A DNA stretch of 64,000 nt, taken from Deferribacteres bacterium. Its GTDB lineage: Bacteria > Zhuqueibacterota > Zhuqueibacteria > Zhuqueibacterales > Geothermadaptataceae. The translations under genes were made by a program, and so were the position numbers. The DNA lies in the NCBI GenBank assembly GCA_020633675.1, contig JACKDE010000002.1:62001-126000 (forward strand). Direction: 5' to 3'. This document shows, piece by piece, positions 1-7,962 of the stretch (positions within the stretch are counted from its first letter, which is position 1; each line of letters begins with the position of its first letter). The notes beneath the pieces are model-generated. The model was not told the DNA's origin, ran no database searches, and saw nothing but the letters and a program-made list of their open reading frames with translations.

Positions 1-672
1 CTGATGTGGGAAAATTTCAGCAATATGTGGCATGCTGCACCATTCGATATTTATTTGTTGAATTCGCTGATCGTCTCTGTCATTGGCGCGACCGGGACGA
101 CAATCATCGGAGCGCTGGCGGCTTTTGGTTTTGCAAAGCTCGAGTTTAAGGGCAAAAATATCATCTTCTTTCTGTTTTTAATGACGACCATGATCCCGCT
201 GGAAGTGCGCGTGATTCCGAACTATATTATTGTGAAGAGTTTTGGCTGGCTGGACACCTTCGAAGCGCTCATCATCCCGGGATTGGCGAGTGCATTTGCC
301 ATCTTTTTATTGCGTCAATTCTTTCTCGGTATCCCCCGAGATCTCGACGATGCTGCCACCATCGATGGGTGCAGCAGGTTGCGATATTTATTCACGATTA
401 TTTTGCCTCTTTCCAAGCCGGCGCTGCTAACGGTCTGGCTGTTCATGTTTATCCGAAGGTGGAACAGCCTGTTATGGCCGCTGGTGGTAACCAACCGCGA
501 TGAGATGCGTGTGGTGCAGGTCGGTTTGGCATCCTTTCAGGACCACTTTGGCGTGGAATGGGGCGAATTGATGGCAGCATCAACACTGGTCGCCATCCCG
601 ATTATGATTGTCTTTTTATTTGTACAGAAACACTTTATCGAAGGCGTGGCTCGCGTTGGCATAAAAGGTTGA
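1..672 (+). CDS. Sugar ABC transporter permease, MalG/UgpE-like (5' partial)
   Basis: Inner-membrane permease of a CUT1-type carbohydrate ABC importer. About 222 residues are visible against roughly 270-280 for the family, and the frame is open to the window's left edge, so the N-terminus (first membrane span) lies outside. Several hydrophobic spans are visible. The cytoplasmic EAA loop that contacts the ATPase is recognisable as DDAATIDGCSRLRYLF followed by IILPLSKPAL. The C-terminus with GVARVGIKG is typical of MalG-like proteins. The binding-protein gene starts 10 bases after the stop, so the two form one operon. The second permease is presumably upstream. The sugar is not deducible. Confidence 0.9.
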   Translation: MMWENFSNMWHAAPFDIYLLNSLIVSVIGATGTTIIGALAAFGFAKLEFKGKNIIFFLFLMTTMIPLEVRVIPNYIIVKSFGWLDTFEALIIPGLASAFAIFLLRQFFLGIPRDLDDAATIDGCSRLRYLFTIILPLSKPALLTVWLFMFIRRWNSLLWPLVVTNRDEMRVVQVGLASFQDHFGVEWGELMAASTLVAIPIMIVFLFVQKHFIEGVARVGIKG

Positions 673-682
673 ACAGAGCACC

Positions 683-2023
683 ATGAAAAGATTTTTTTTA
701 AAAATGAATCCCTGGAAAAGTGTGCGAAACACCCAATCCGTGAAGAAAGCAACAAAGCTGAGCCTGGTGTTGCCGCTGATTTTAGCGGGCTTTGTTCTGG
801 CATGCGGTACCCGCTGGCAGCGTGATACCGGCGGCAAAACCAATATAACCCTATGGTACTCCCTCGGTGGCCGCTACTCCAGGCCCATGTTGAACATCGT
901 CGAACAGTTCAATGCGATGCAGGATTCCATTTTTGTGGAAACGTCCTATCAGGGCAATTATGGGCCGGCATTTCAAAAAATTTTAGCATCGGTCGTCGCT
1001 GAAAATCCACCCACGCTGGCGCAGGTAGTGGTACAACTTGGTCCGCGTCTGGTCGAATACGGCACGGTGGCATCGCTTGAGCCCTTTTTCGCCGCAGATT
1101 CGGCATTTACCAAAAGCGCGTTTTTTCCACAATTGCTGAAAAGCTGCACTTTCGACGGCGATTTGTACGCCCTGCCGATGAATGCCAGCACCCAGGTTCT
1201 TTATTACAACAAAGACCTGTTTCGGGCAGCTGGCCTCGATCCTGAAGCGCCGCCGCAAACCTGGCAGGAGGTGTATCGCTATGCACAAAAATTGGCGCAA
1301 TTAAACGTCAGGCTTGCGGATGGCCGCGAAGTACAAGTGATCGGATTGCGACTGGATATGATTGAGTGGGACGTGGAGCGCATTATTTATGGCTGGGGCG
1401 GCCGGGTGTATAAGGACGATTTTTCCCGTGTAGCGTATCGTTCGGATGCGGTTTTGGAAAGCCTGCGATTCTTGCGTAAAATGGTGGATGAAGGCCTGGC
1501 GACTGCGCGCGGATCGAACGAGTCGGATATCACCGGAATTGTGGGAATGGTACTGCGCTCAACAGGCTCGCTGGAATATTTGAAGGAGCATGTCAACTAT
1601 GAGCTGGGCGTGGCGCCTCAGCCTGTTGCGAAGCAAGCAGCCATTCCCTTGGGCGGGGGCAATTTATTTCTCTTTGCCGATGCAAGTCCGCGCCAGAAGC
1701 GCGCAGCATGGGCCTTTTTGCGGTATCTGTATTCGCCCCAAAATCAATTGCTATGGGCCAGCGAAACCGGTTACATGACGAGTATTCGATCGGCGTACGA
1801 AAGCGATGCTATGCAGCAGCTTTTTGCAGAAGATGCACGCAGGCGTGTCACGTATGAACAGTTACCGAGCACGATTAGTAGCCCGAAGCATGGTTCATAT
1901 AAAGAAATAAACGATGAATTGCGGCGATTTTTCAATGATGTGCTGCAGCAAAATATGTCACCAGAGGCGGCTTTGCTGGAACTGGAAACACGTGGGAATA
2001 AAATTATCCAGAATTACTATTGA
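683..2023 (+). CDS. Extracellular sugar-binding lipoprotein, family 1 (UgpB/MalE-like)
   Basis: Solute-binding partner of the permease just upstream, expected to be anchored in the periplasm and deliver a sugar or polyol phosphate. A basic N-terminus is followed by a hydrophobic stretch ending in the lipobox LAGFVLAC, so the mature protein would start at a lipidated Cys near residue 41. The start of the mature part (TNITLWYSLGGRYSRPM) and the later TQVLYYNKDLFRAAGLDP segment are characteristic of SBP family 1, as is the length of 446 residues. A second in-frame ATG at 707 would shorten the leader but keep the lipobox. The specificity is unknown. Confidence 0.9.
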   Translation: MKRFFLKMNPWKSVRNTQSVKKATKLSLVLPLILAGFVLACGTRWQRDTGGKTNITLWYSLGGRYSRPMLNIVEQFNAMQDSIFVETSYQGNYGPAFQKILASVVAENPPTLAQVVVQLGPRLVEYGTVASLEPFFAADSAFTKSAFFPQLLKSCTFDGDLYALPMNASTQVLYYNKDLFRAAGLDPEAPPQTWQEVYRYAQKLAQLNVRLADGREVQVIGLRLDMIEWDVERIIYGWGGRVYKDDFSRVAYRSDAVLESLRFLRKMVDEGLATARGSNESDITGIVGMVLRSTGSLEYLKEHVNYELGVAPQPVAKQAAIPLGGGNLFLFADASPRQKRAAWAFLRYLYSPQNQLLWASETGYMTSIRSAYESDAMQQLFAEDARRRVTYEQLPSTISSPKHGSYKEINDELRRFFNDVLQQNMSPEAALLELETRGNKIIQNYY

Positions 2024-2040
2024 GACAGCCTAAATAAAAA

Positions 2041-2106
2041 GGCGGATGAAGAACAGTTTGCAAGGCTGGGGGGACACCTTACAAGGGGGTCTGTTAATCA
2101 TCCGCC
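2041..2106. other. Long inverted repeat / structured RNA candidate after the ABC operon
   Basis: Perfect 9-bp arms GGCGGATGA (2041-2049) and TCATCCGCC (2098-2106). Inside them lies a second 5-bp pairing, AACAG (2052-2056) with CTGTT (2091-2095), separated by a 2x2 internal loop. The apical part is G-rich with runs of six and five G and could form a further AAGG/CCTT stem. It starts 17 bases after the binding-protein stop and lies between convergent genes. It may act as a terminator or a 3' stabilising structure, but no T-tract follows it, so the role is undecided. Confidence 0.5.
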
Positions 2107-2233
2107 AATCGTTAAGATAGGGTACTTCTTCAAAAATGTCAAGAAAATAGTGTCAAAGAATTGCTGTATTTTTGAGCATCTAAATTTGAGCCAGAGAAAA
2201 GACCTATGGCTTTTTCATCCATAGCAGCTTGTT

Positions 2234-2671
2234 TTAAAAAATTTTTCCTTCCAACATTTCGATGTTTTCGCGTATCTGCAGGGGAAGCTGCACTTTGCAG
2301 TTGTCATTATAATCGAATGCCACCATATCTGCTGTGCCGAGCGCTGCAATGGCCTCGTGCCGATGACTGTAAATTTTCAGCTCCATAATGTAGCGATCAT
2401 CACGAATTTCAGTCGTGCGCGCACCGACACAAATGCTATCCGGGAACGTCAGTGGCTTTAAATATTTACACTGCGTGTGACCGAGTATTGGCCCAATCCC
2501 GTCATTTTTGAGTCGATCAGCAAAATCAATTCGTTCCAGGTAAACAATCCGCGCGCTTTCGAAGTAGCGGAAATAAACTGTGTTGTTGACATGTTGGTAG
2601 GAATCCATCTCTCCCCAGGCGACATTTAAATCGATGACAACCGGGAAGCTCTCAAGGTATTTGTCAGACAT
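2234..2671 (-). CDS. Acyl-CoA thioesterase, 4HBT hotdog family (YbgC/FadM-like)
   Basis: Small hotdog-fold protein of about 145 residues expected to hydrolyse acyl- or aroyl-CoA thioesters in the cytoplasm. The N-terminal motif WGEMDSYQHVNNTVYFRYF matches the 4-hydroxybenzoyl-CoA thioesterase signature, with Asp in the catalytic position, the HVNN turn and an FESAR helix. The start is placed at the second Met, which has a GGA about 9 bases upstream; a Met three codons earlier is possible. It is convergent with the ABC operon and divergent from the selenoprotein candidate. The substrate is unknown. Confidence 0.85.
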   Translation of the reverse strand: MSDKYLESFPVVIDLNVAWGEMDSYQHVNNTVYFRYFESARIVYLERIDFADRLKNDGIGPILGHTQCKYLKPLTFPDSICVGARTTEIRDDRYIMELKIYSHRHEAIAALGTADMVAFDYNDNCKVQLPLQIRENIEMLEGKIF

Positions 2672-2757
2672 AGCTTGCATCCAATTTGAGTGCGGCGTTT
2701 ATTGCATTTATGGTACTGAAAGAATATCTGGATTTCAAGAAAATTAGGTTTAAAAGC

Positions 2758-3330
2758 ATGAAAAGACCCCGGCTGGTTTTGTTGATTTGGAGCATTCCGC
2801 TGATTCTGTCGCCGGCGTTTGCGCGTCAGTCTAATGGTGATTACAATCGCGAAAATGTGTTCAAAGCCTTGCAAGAAATAACACTCCCCGCGTCTCGAGG
2901 CGACTCCGTCAATCTCGCTGAGATGATACATAAAAACCGCTTTACGCTCATTGTGATGTATCGTGGCGTGTGGTGACCCTATTGCCGTGCGCAATTCGTG
3001 GAATTGCATCAAAAGAAGGCGGAGTTTGACAGCAGGAACGTGCAGATTGTCGGCGTGAGCGTCGATCCGATCGAAAAAGCGAAGGCCATGGCAGAACGGA
3101 CAAAAACAGATTTTACCTTCCTTTCGGATATCGGGGGACAACTCATAGAATATTTTAAAATTTGGCACCACCGATCCAATAAACATGACATCGCCATCGC
3201 ATCAAGTTTTCTTTTTGCCAAAAGTGGCCAGCTAATCTGGCAAAATATAACCGACAACTATAAAATCCGGCCCAGGCCTGAAGAAATTCTTGCAGCCATC
3301 GACCATCATCATAAAAAGGAAAAACCGTGA
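2758..3330 (+). CDS. Probable selenocysteine-containing peroxiredoxin-like (AhpC/TSA, thioredoxin-fold) protein
   Basis: An exported thioredoxin-fold peroxidase-like protein, read as one 190-residue chain with TGA at 2974-2976 decoded as selenocysteine (residue 73). The N-terminus MKRPRLVLLIWSIPLILSPA is a signal peptide, preceded by AGG about 10 bases before the ATG. Before the TGA the chain reads NRFTLIVMYRGVW; after it, in the same frame, PYCRAQFVELHQKK, then NVQIVGVSVDPIEKA and FLFAKSGQLIW. The family motif is RGxWCPYC, so TGA sits exactly where the peroxidatic Cys belongs, giving UxxC with Cys76. There is no other stop until 3328. A hairpin of bSECIS type follows immediately. It overlaps the next gene by 4 bases. 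The alternative, a nonsense mutation or sequencing error, is less likely given the hairpin and intact flanks. Confidence 0.82.
2991..3007 (+). promoter_or_regulatory. bSECIS-like hairpin downstream of the in-frame TGA
   Basis: Perfect 7-bp stem GCAATTC (2991-2997) and GAATTGC (3001-3007) with a GTG apical loop. The loop's first base is G and lies 22 bases after the last base of the TGA, inside the spacing expected for bacterial SECIS elements (short apical loop with G in the first two positions). It lies inside the coding frame, as bacterial SECIS elements do, and would be read by SelB. The stem is short and has no clear extension below it, so function is inferred from geometry. Confidence 0.65.
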
Positions 3331-4193
3331 TAAAAGCTGATCTGAAAAAGCATTTCATCGAAACCAATTCGATTCGGTTGCATGTGGTTGAAGCCGGAAA
3401 GGCAGATGGGCCCTTGCTGATTTTTTTACATGGTTTCCCTGAGTTTTGGTATGCATGGCGATACCAGATCGACTATTTCGCTCAGGCTGGTTATCGTGTC
3501 GTGGTGCCTGATCAGCGCGGGTATAATTTAAGTGACAAGCCGAGGAAAATTGCCGAATACAATCTGGATGAACTGACAAAAGATGCAATCGGATTGATCG
3601 ATTATTATCAGCGTGAAAGAGCTGTTTTGATAGCGCATGATTGGGGGGGAGCGGTGGCCTGGTGGGCCGCCATGACATGTCCAAATCGAATTGAAAAGCT
3701 GATTGTGATGAATGTGCCACATCCGACGGTTATGCGACGGCATTTAAAAAACAATCCTGAGCAGCGTCGACGCAGCCGCTATATTTTTTTGTTTCAATTG
3801 CCGTTTTTGCCGGAGTGGCGTATGCAAAAAAATCAATGGGATTATGCCATCCGGGCGCTCACGAAAACAAGCAGACCCGGCACATTCAGTTCAGAAGATA
3901 TTGCGCTATACCAGGAAGCCTGGTCGCAGCCGGGCGCCTTAACCAGCATGATTCACTGGTATCGTGCCAGTCTGCGCCATCGCCCGAAACGAAAGCTTCC
4001 TGCGCAGGTAATTGTGCCAACATTGCTGATTTGGGGAGAAAAAGACCGGTTTTTAGGAGGTGAAATGGCCGGGGAAAGCATTGCCCTGTGTGAACAAGGT
4101 CAACTTGAGATGCTGGAAAGCGCGACCCACTGGGTGCAACATGAAGAGCCGGATCGGGTCAATGCACTGATTGCAGACTTTTTGAAACAATAA
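3327..4193 (+). CDS. Alpha/beta hydrolase, epoxide hydrolase / haloalkane dehalogenase class
   Basis: Cytosolic alpha/beta hydrolase of 288 residues. The oxyanion motif HGFPEFWYAWR (around residue 35) and the nucleophile elbow AHDWGGAVAW with Asp105 indicate the Asp-nucleophile branch that contains epoxide hydrolases and dehalogenases. The acid lies in WGEKDRFLG and the catalytic His268 in ATHWVQHEEP. The GTG start overlaps the stop of the selenoprotein candidate (GTGA), which implies translational coupling. Epoxide versus halide substrate cannot be decided; HGFPE and a THW-type His favour epoxide hydrolase. Confidence 0.88.
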   Translation: MIKADLKKHFIETNSIRLHVVEAGKADGPLLIFLHGFPEFWYAWRYQIDYFAQAGYRVVVPDQRGYNLSDKPRKIAEYNLDELTKDAIGLIDYYQRERAVLIAHDWGGAVAWWAAMTCPNRIEKLIVMNVPHPTVMRRHLKNNPEQRRRSRYIFLFQLPFLPEWRMQKNQWDYAIRALTKTSRPGTFSSEDIALYQEAWSQPGALTSMIHWYRASLRHRPKRKLPAQVIVPTLLIWGEKDRFLGGEMAGESIALCEQGQLEMLESATHWVQHEEPDRVNALIADFLKQ

Positions 4194-4219
4194 AAACCTT
4201 GGCTCCAGATAATCCTGCT

Positions 4220-5506
4220 TTAATCTTCCGAGCAGCCGCACCAATGACTGATGAGCAGGGCGAGTGTTTTTGTGCAAGCGAGCACATGCTCGAGTTCGAT
4301 ACATTCATCGACGGCATGTGCCTGCCGAACATCGCCAGGGCCGTATAAAACCGCGGGCATGCCAGCGTGGTTTGTGAACAGTCGCAGATCTGAGCCATAG
4401 GTCACACCTTTGATATCGGCACTTGTTGACCAGATTTTCTGATGTGCTTTCTGAAGTGCCTTCACAATCTTCGCATCGATTTCCGTCTGGCCCGATTCAA
4501 ACTGCCCCTCAAACCATTCGATGACTGGCGGATGTGTTGACAGCCAACTATCTTCTTTTGCCGCCTGCATCAAGGCTTGCGAAAACTCTTCTTTTGCTGC
4601 ATCGACCGATTCGCCTGGAAATACGCCAAAACGTCCTTCGATATGTAAATATTCCGGCACGCTGGAATGCCAGTTGCCACCGTTGATGGTGCCGATACTG
4701 ATCGGTGCGATACATTGCGGATCGTCGAAGAGTTCGCTTTGATAGCGCTTGTGGCGCGCTTTCTCGAGAACATCGATTGCTTGCATAAGCGGCAACAATT
4801 TTTCGATAGCGTTGATGCCAGATTTTTTGAGCGCGGCATGCGCGGCTTTGCCCTGGATTTTGAGCCGGAACGTCAGCGCGCCCGATTGAACAGGGCAAAG
4901 CATAAGATTGGTTGGCTCCAAAATGATTGCTGCGTCTGCCTTGTACCCTTTTTGGATCAAGGTAAGCGTGCCGATGCCACCACTCTCCTCACCGATTACG
5001 CTTTCTATCAGCACATCCTTTGCTGGCTGCAGGCCAAGCCTTTGCAGAGCCTCAACGGCAAAAATCGCAGATGCTAAACCAGATTTCATATCACATGAGC
5101 CGCGCCCGAAAAGACGGCCATTTTCAATTATGCCACTCCACGGCGAATCTTGCCACAAATCTTCATTGCCAGGCGAAACAACATCGACATGTCCGTTCAA
5201 AATCAGCGTACGGGATAGTGCGCTTGTCTTTTTGCCATTGCCTCGCCAGCATCCAATGACGTTGAGGCGTTGTTCGAACGGGATGCCATCGTCGCTGTAG
5301 GCAGGGTGCTGCAACAATTCTTCCTGTTTTGATTCGATCACATCCACAGCGAGACCGAGCGACCTGAGCTTGCTGGAGATGATATTTTGCACGGCTTGTT
5401 CCTGGCCCGGCAAGCTTGGCGTTTGCACCAGCTTTTGCAAGAAGGCGAAATATGCGCTGCGCATATCTGCAACTGTTTGATCTATTTTTACCTTGAAATC
5501 AGACAT
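4220..5506 (-). CDS. M20 family metallopeptidase (ArgE/DapE-type amidohydrolase)
   Basis: Di-zinc amidohydrolase of 428 residues that cleaves N-acyl or peptide bonds of small substrates. Metal ligands are visible in LNGHVDVV, GRGSCDMKSG (bridging Asp) and the catalytic-base region VIGEESGGIG, with later ligands in IILEPTN and near the C-terminal QAHAVDE. The middle holds the usual dimerisation domain starting at FRLKIQGKAAHAA. The start is taken at the ATG preceded by GGGA about 9 bases upstream rather than at an ATG seven codons earlier. It could be an acetylornithine deacetylase, a succinyl-DAP desuccinylase or a generic dipeptidase; no amino-acid biosynthesis genes are nearby. Confidence 0.88.
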   Translation of the reverse strand: MSDFKVKIDQTVADMRSAYFAFLQKLVQTPSLPGQEQAVQNIISSKLRSLGLAVDVIESKQEELLQHPAYSDDGIPFEQRLNVIGCWRGNGKKTSALSRTLILNGHVDVVSPGNEDLWQDSPWSGIIENGRLFGRGSCDMKSGLASAIFAVEALQRLGLQPAKDVLIESVIGEESGGIGTLTLIQKGYKADAAIILEPTNLMLCPVQSGALTFRLKIQGKAAHAALKKSGINAIEKLLPLMQAIDVLEKARHKRYQSELFDDPQCIAPISIGTINGGNWHSSVPEYLHIEGRFGVFPGESVDAAKEEFSQALMQAAKEDSWLSTHPPVIEWFEGQFESGQTEIDAKIVKALQKAHQKIWSTSADIKGVTYGSDLRLFTNHAGMPAVLYGPGDVRQAHAVDECIELEHVLACTKTLALLISHWCGCSED

Positions 5507-5534
5507 GTGCGATGTTCCCAAAAGCATGTTTAAT

Positions 5535-6017
5535 TTATATGGTGGCAGCCGGATTCGATTCGATGTGTTGCTTTAGTCCTGCTTCGATAAGCAACCGCCA
5601 ACCTTCTGAAATTTGTTTTTCAGCGTCTGGTTTCAAGCACCCGAACAGTGCATCGTCTATTTCAACTTCGGTTTTCCCATTCGATTCACTCAGCGTAAAC
5701 CGTACAATTGAAGTTGCGGGGCCACCCCATTGTGGAGCCAGATGACCGGCAAGCTCCAGTACTGCGGGCGGCAGGATGTTCATCACCGTGTACCAAAGGC
5801 CTCCGGCGCCAGTTCCGCTGTCTTCGTACAAGCGGCCACCCGGCCAGGGCTCAAGTTTGATTTTGGCATTTTGATAAACAAAAAAATCTTTGGGCCACCA
5901 CTGGTGAATCTCGGAAATGAGGGCCTGCCATACGCGTTCGCAATTTGCCTGAATGGAAATGTTTACAAGGATTCTTTTTGCGTTTACAGCCGGTAGGGCT
6001 TGAGCGCTATTTTGCAT
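5535..6017 (-). CDS. SRPBCC / AHSA1-like domain protein
   Basis: A 160-residue START-fold (Activator of Hsp90 ATPase homologue 1-like) protein. The opening segment (residues 15-40, ending QANCERVWQALISEIHQWWP), the PGGRLYED strand and the C-terminal helix GWRLLIEAGLKQHIE are typical. A GGAG lies upstream of the ATG. It begins 10 bases after the ArsR gene stop, and ArsR/AHSA1 pairs are a common bacterial module in which the regulator controls a ligand-binding or detoxifying SRPBCC protein. The ligand is unknown. Confidence 0.85.
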   Translation of the reverse strand: MQNSAQALPAVNAKRILVNISIQANCERVWQALISEIHQWWPKDFFVYQNAKIKLEPWPGGRLYEDSGTGAGGLWYTVMNILPPAVLELAGHLAPQWGGPATSIVRFTLSESNGKTEVEIDDALFGCLKPDAEKQISEGWRLLIEAGLKQHIESNPAATI

Positions 6018-6027
6018 TGCAAAGCTC

Positions 6028-6351
6028 CTATTGGTTTTCTACGTGCGCTTTGAGATTTGTCAGGGATGCTGCGTGCGGAGCTGTGTAGCGACAAATCCAG
6101 CGATCATAAATTTCCTGAATTGGTGCGGTGTTGATGAAATTCCAGCGAAATCGTCCATCACGTTTGATCAAGATCAGTTCAGCATCATGCAATATATCGA
6201 GATGCTTCATAACGGCGCACCGCGAGAGCACGCTGAAATGCTCACACAGTTCGCCTGTTGTGCGCGGGCTTGCTTTGAGCAAATCAAGAATGGCGCGCCG
6301 GGTTGGATCAGCTAAAGCTTTCCAGGTTAAGTTTTTGTTATTTTGATTCAT
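6028..6351 (-). CDS. ArsR-family winged-helix transcriptional regulator
   Basis: Small HTH repressor of 107 residues. The segment LADPTRRAILDLLKASPRTT followed by GELCEHFSVLSRCAVMKHLD is the canonical ArsR winged-helix core, and the C-terminal part EIYDRWICRYTAPHAASL is typical of the ArsR proteins linked to SRPBCC genes. No metal-binding CxC motif is seen, so metal sensing is not supported. The start is set at MNQNNKN; longer in-frame alternatives would run through a palindrome that is a likely operator. It is first in a two-gene operon with the SRPBCC gene. Confidence 0.87.
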   Translation of the reverse strand: MNQNNKNLTWKALADPTRRAILDLLKASPRTTGELCEHFSVLSRCAVMKHLDILHDAELILIKRDGRFRWNFINTAPIQEIYDRWICRYTAPHAASLTNLKAHVENQ

Positions 6352-6370
6352 GTTTACGTAAAGTAACATG
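6349..6370. promoter_or_regulatory. Putative ArsR operator overlapping its start codon
   Basis: A 22-bp imperfect palindrome has outer arms CATGTT (6349-6354) and AACATG (6365-6370) and contains the perfect 10-bp palindrome TTTACGTAAA (6353-6362). It covers the ATG of the ArsR gene, a usual place for autoregulatory ArsR sites. Operator function is inferred. Confidence 0.5.
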
Positions 6371-6392
6371 TTTGACCATGAAAGCAACAAAA

Positions 6393-6430
6393 AAAAGGCG
6401 ATTTTCGGAATACACCCAAAATCGCCTTTT
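6393..6430 (-). terminator. Rho-independent terminator of the outer-membrane protein gene
   Basis: Perfect 13-bp inverted repeat AAAAGGCGATTTT (6393-6405) and AAAATCGCCTTTT (6418-6430) with a 12-base loop. On the reverse strand it is followed by a run of eight T, 18 bases beyond the stop of the gene ending at 6449. It separates that gene from the ArsR gene. Confidence 0.85.
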
Positions 6431-6448
6431 TGTCGATTCTTTTTGCGC

Positions 6449-7693
6449 TTATTGATTTTCTTTTCCGGCCTCGTCCTGCTTCTTTTCCGCTGGTTCTGTG
6501 GAAGGTGTTTCCTTGCCGTTACGCAAGATTTGTCTCAACCGCGAAAGCATCTCTTCCATTTTTCTTCGGTCACTACGGATGCGCTCAAGTTCTTCTTCAG
6601 CCATCTCTGTTTCGCGCCGTTCGCGCACAAGCTGTTCTTGCAATGGAATTTTGGTCGCCAAAACTTCCTTTTCCTGCGGTTGGTCTTCGAAATCTTCTTC
6701 AGAAAAGAGAGGCTTCTCAATTTCACGTGGCATCGATTTGTTCAGATGCACCTTCAAGCCCAGCCGCAATCGCCAGCCCGGATAGCTCGGCAGCTCAGAG
6801 TTGACCTGAACCAAAGTGGTGCCATCCGATGTGTACAAAGTTTTATCGTAATCATTGGATACGCGAATGTCGACGCCCGTTTGCAGGCTAAAGCGGCCAG
6901 AAGGACGGAAGGAAACCGACGGTGTGACATAAACATAATCCTCGCGGCTGTAGGCGGTTGCAGGTGGCCTCACAATGAACATGTTGCCAAAGACTTCCAG
7001 GCCAAAATCAACCTGTTGCTTCGGTACAACGAATGCGAGTCCCCATAAAAACTGCCGCGATGGTTTCAGTACCGAAATATTATCATTTGGATTGCCAGTT
7101 AAGAATGCGCCGGTATCATTGTGATGCCAGAAACCGAGATTCAAATGGACATTAAAACCCGCTTCCGGTATCAATAAATCGTTCGAATAGGATACCAGTC
7201 CGGTAACGCCAGCTTCGAATTTGCCTGAACTGTAGGGCTCGAGGAAAATATTGTGGTGTGCGCCAATCGGGATCCTGCCAGCCATTAAAAGCCCGTACCG
7301 AAAGTGACTTTGCGGTGAACCGAATGAGGCAAGTTTAACTGAAAAGTTCAAATCGGAAGGCAGGTTATAGCCCTTTGTGCCGCGGTGGCTATCCTGATAC
7401 AGGATATTGGTCATGTTCCACTCGAGGTGGTTACCACTGGCATAGTTGACACCCAACACACCCTGAACGTCCCAATAAGTAGCTGATGATGTTCCCTGGG
7501 TGGGTGAGGTATAAATGACCGGCTTATAATAGGACGTGGTAAAGGCGCTTAAAGCAACAGAGCCTTTCTCCAGCGTCCATGCTGTGTGCAGATGAGTCAG
7601 GCCGCGCCCGCCTGGAAAGCCGAAGCCCTGAGCGATGGCGCTACCATATCCACTGAGGATGACTGCTGCAAGTGCAAATAGATGTTTTTTCAT
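6449..7693 (-). CDS. Outer-membrane beta-barrel protein with C-terminal coiled coil (unknown function)
   Basis: Exported protein of 414 residues. The signal peptide MKKHLFALAAVILSGYGSAI ends near an AQ cleavage site. Residues about 30-330 alternate short amphipathic strands rich in aromatic residues and Gly/Asn turns, as in transmembrane beta-barrels. The last 85 residues are very different: acidic and basic helix-forming sequence (RRETEMAEEELERIRSDRRK) that should be a coiled coil in the periplasm. It is monocistronic, with a strong terminator after it and a long divergent intergenic region before it. It may tether the outer membrane to another envelope partner; no family is recognised. Confidence 0.75.
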   Translation of the reverse strand: MKKHLFALAAVILSGYGSAIAQGFGFPGGRGLTHLHTAWTLEKGSVALSAFTTSYYKPVIYTSPTQGTSSATYWDVQGVLGVNYASGNHLEWNMTNILYQDSHRGTKGYNLPSDLNFSVKLASFGSPQSHFRYGLLMAGRIPIGAHHNIFLEPYSSGKFEAGVTGLVSYSNDLLIPEAGFNVHLNLGFWHHNDTGAFLTGNPNDNISVLKPSRQFLWGLAFVVPKQQVDFGLEVFGNMFIVRPPATAYSREDYVYVTPSVSFRPSGRFSLQTGVDIRVSNDYDKTLYTSDGTTLVQVNSELPSYPGWRLRLGLKVHLNKSMPREIEKPLFSEEDFEDQPQEKEVLATKIPLQEQLVRERRETEMAEEELERIRSDRRKMEEMLSRLRQILRNGKETPSTEPAEKKQDEAGKENQ

Positions 7694-7962
7694 TGTCGTG
7701 GCTACCCATCAAATGTTTTCGTCCATCAAGGTGTAATTAACAAATGATTTATTCGCAAAATTAATGCCATTATTCGAAGATTTTTGAACGATTGTTTTCT
7801 GTGCGTTAAGCCTGTAATTTTACAAGTTTTTAAAAAGAATGATAAGAGAATGTGTTTTGACTTGATACAGTTCGTTTTGTACTGCGACAGATTTGCAATT
7901 GCCTTTGTCTCCGCTAATAGGTTTAAACAGATTGCTCGTGCTGACTTGTTTGCAAAATTTCA

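Noticed and set aside
2974..2976. The TGA as a simple pseudogene-causing nonsense mutation
   Set aside because: Both flanks stay intact with no other lesion, the TGA falls exactly on the catalytic Cys, and a bSECIS-like hairpin follows. A sequencing error is still possible but less likely.
2626..3186. Reverse-strand open frame across the selenoprotein candidate
   Set aside because: It is antisense to a gene with clear family motifs and its translation has no recognisable protein character.
6368..7048. 226-residue forward frame opposite the outer-membrane protein gene
   Set aside because: It begins beside a terminator hairpin and runs antisense to a gene with a signal peptide and barrel pattern; it has no ribosome site.
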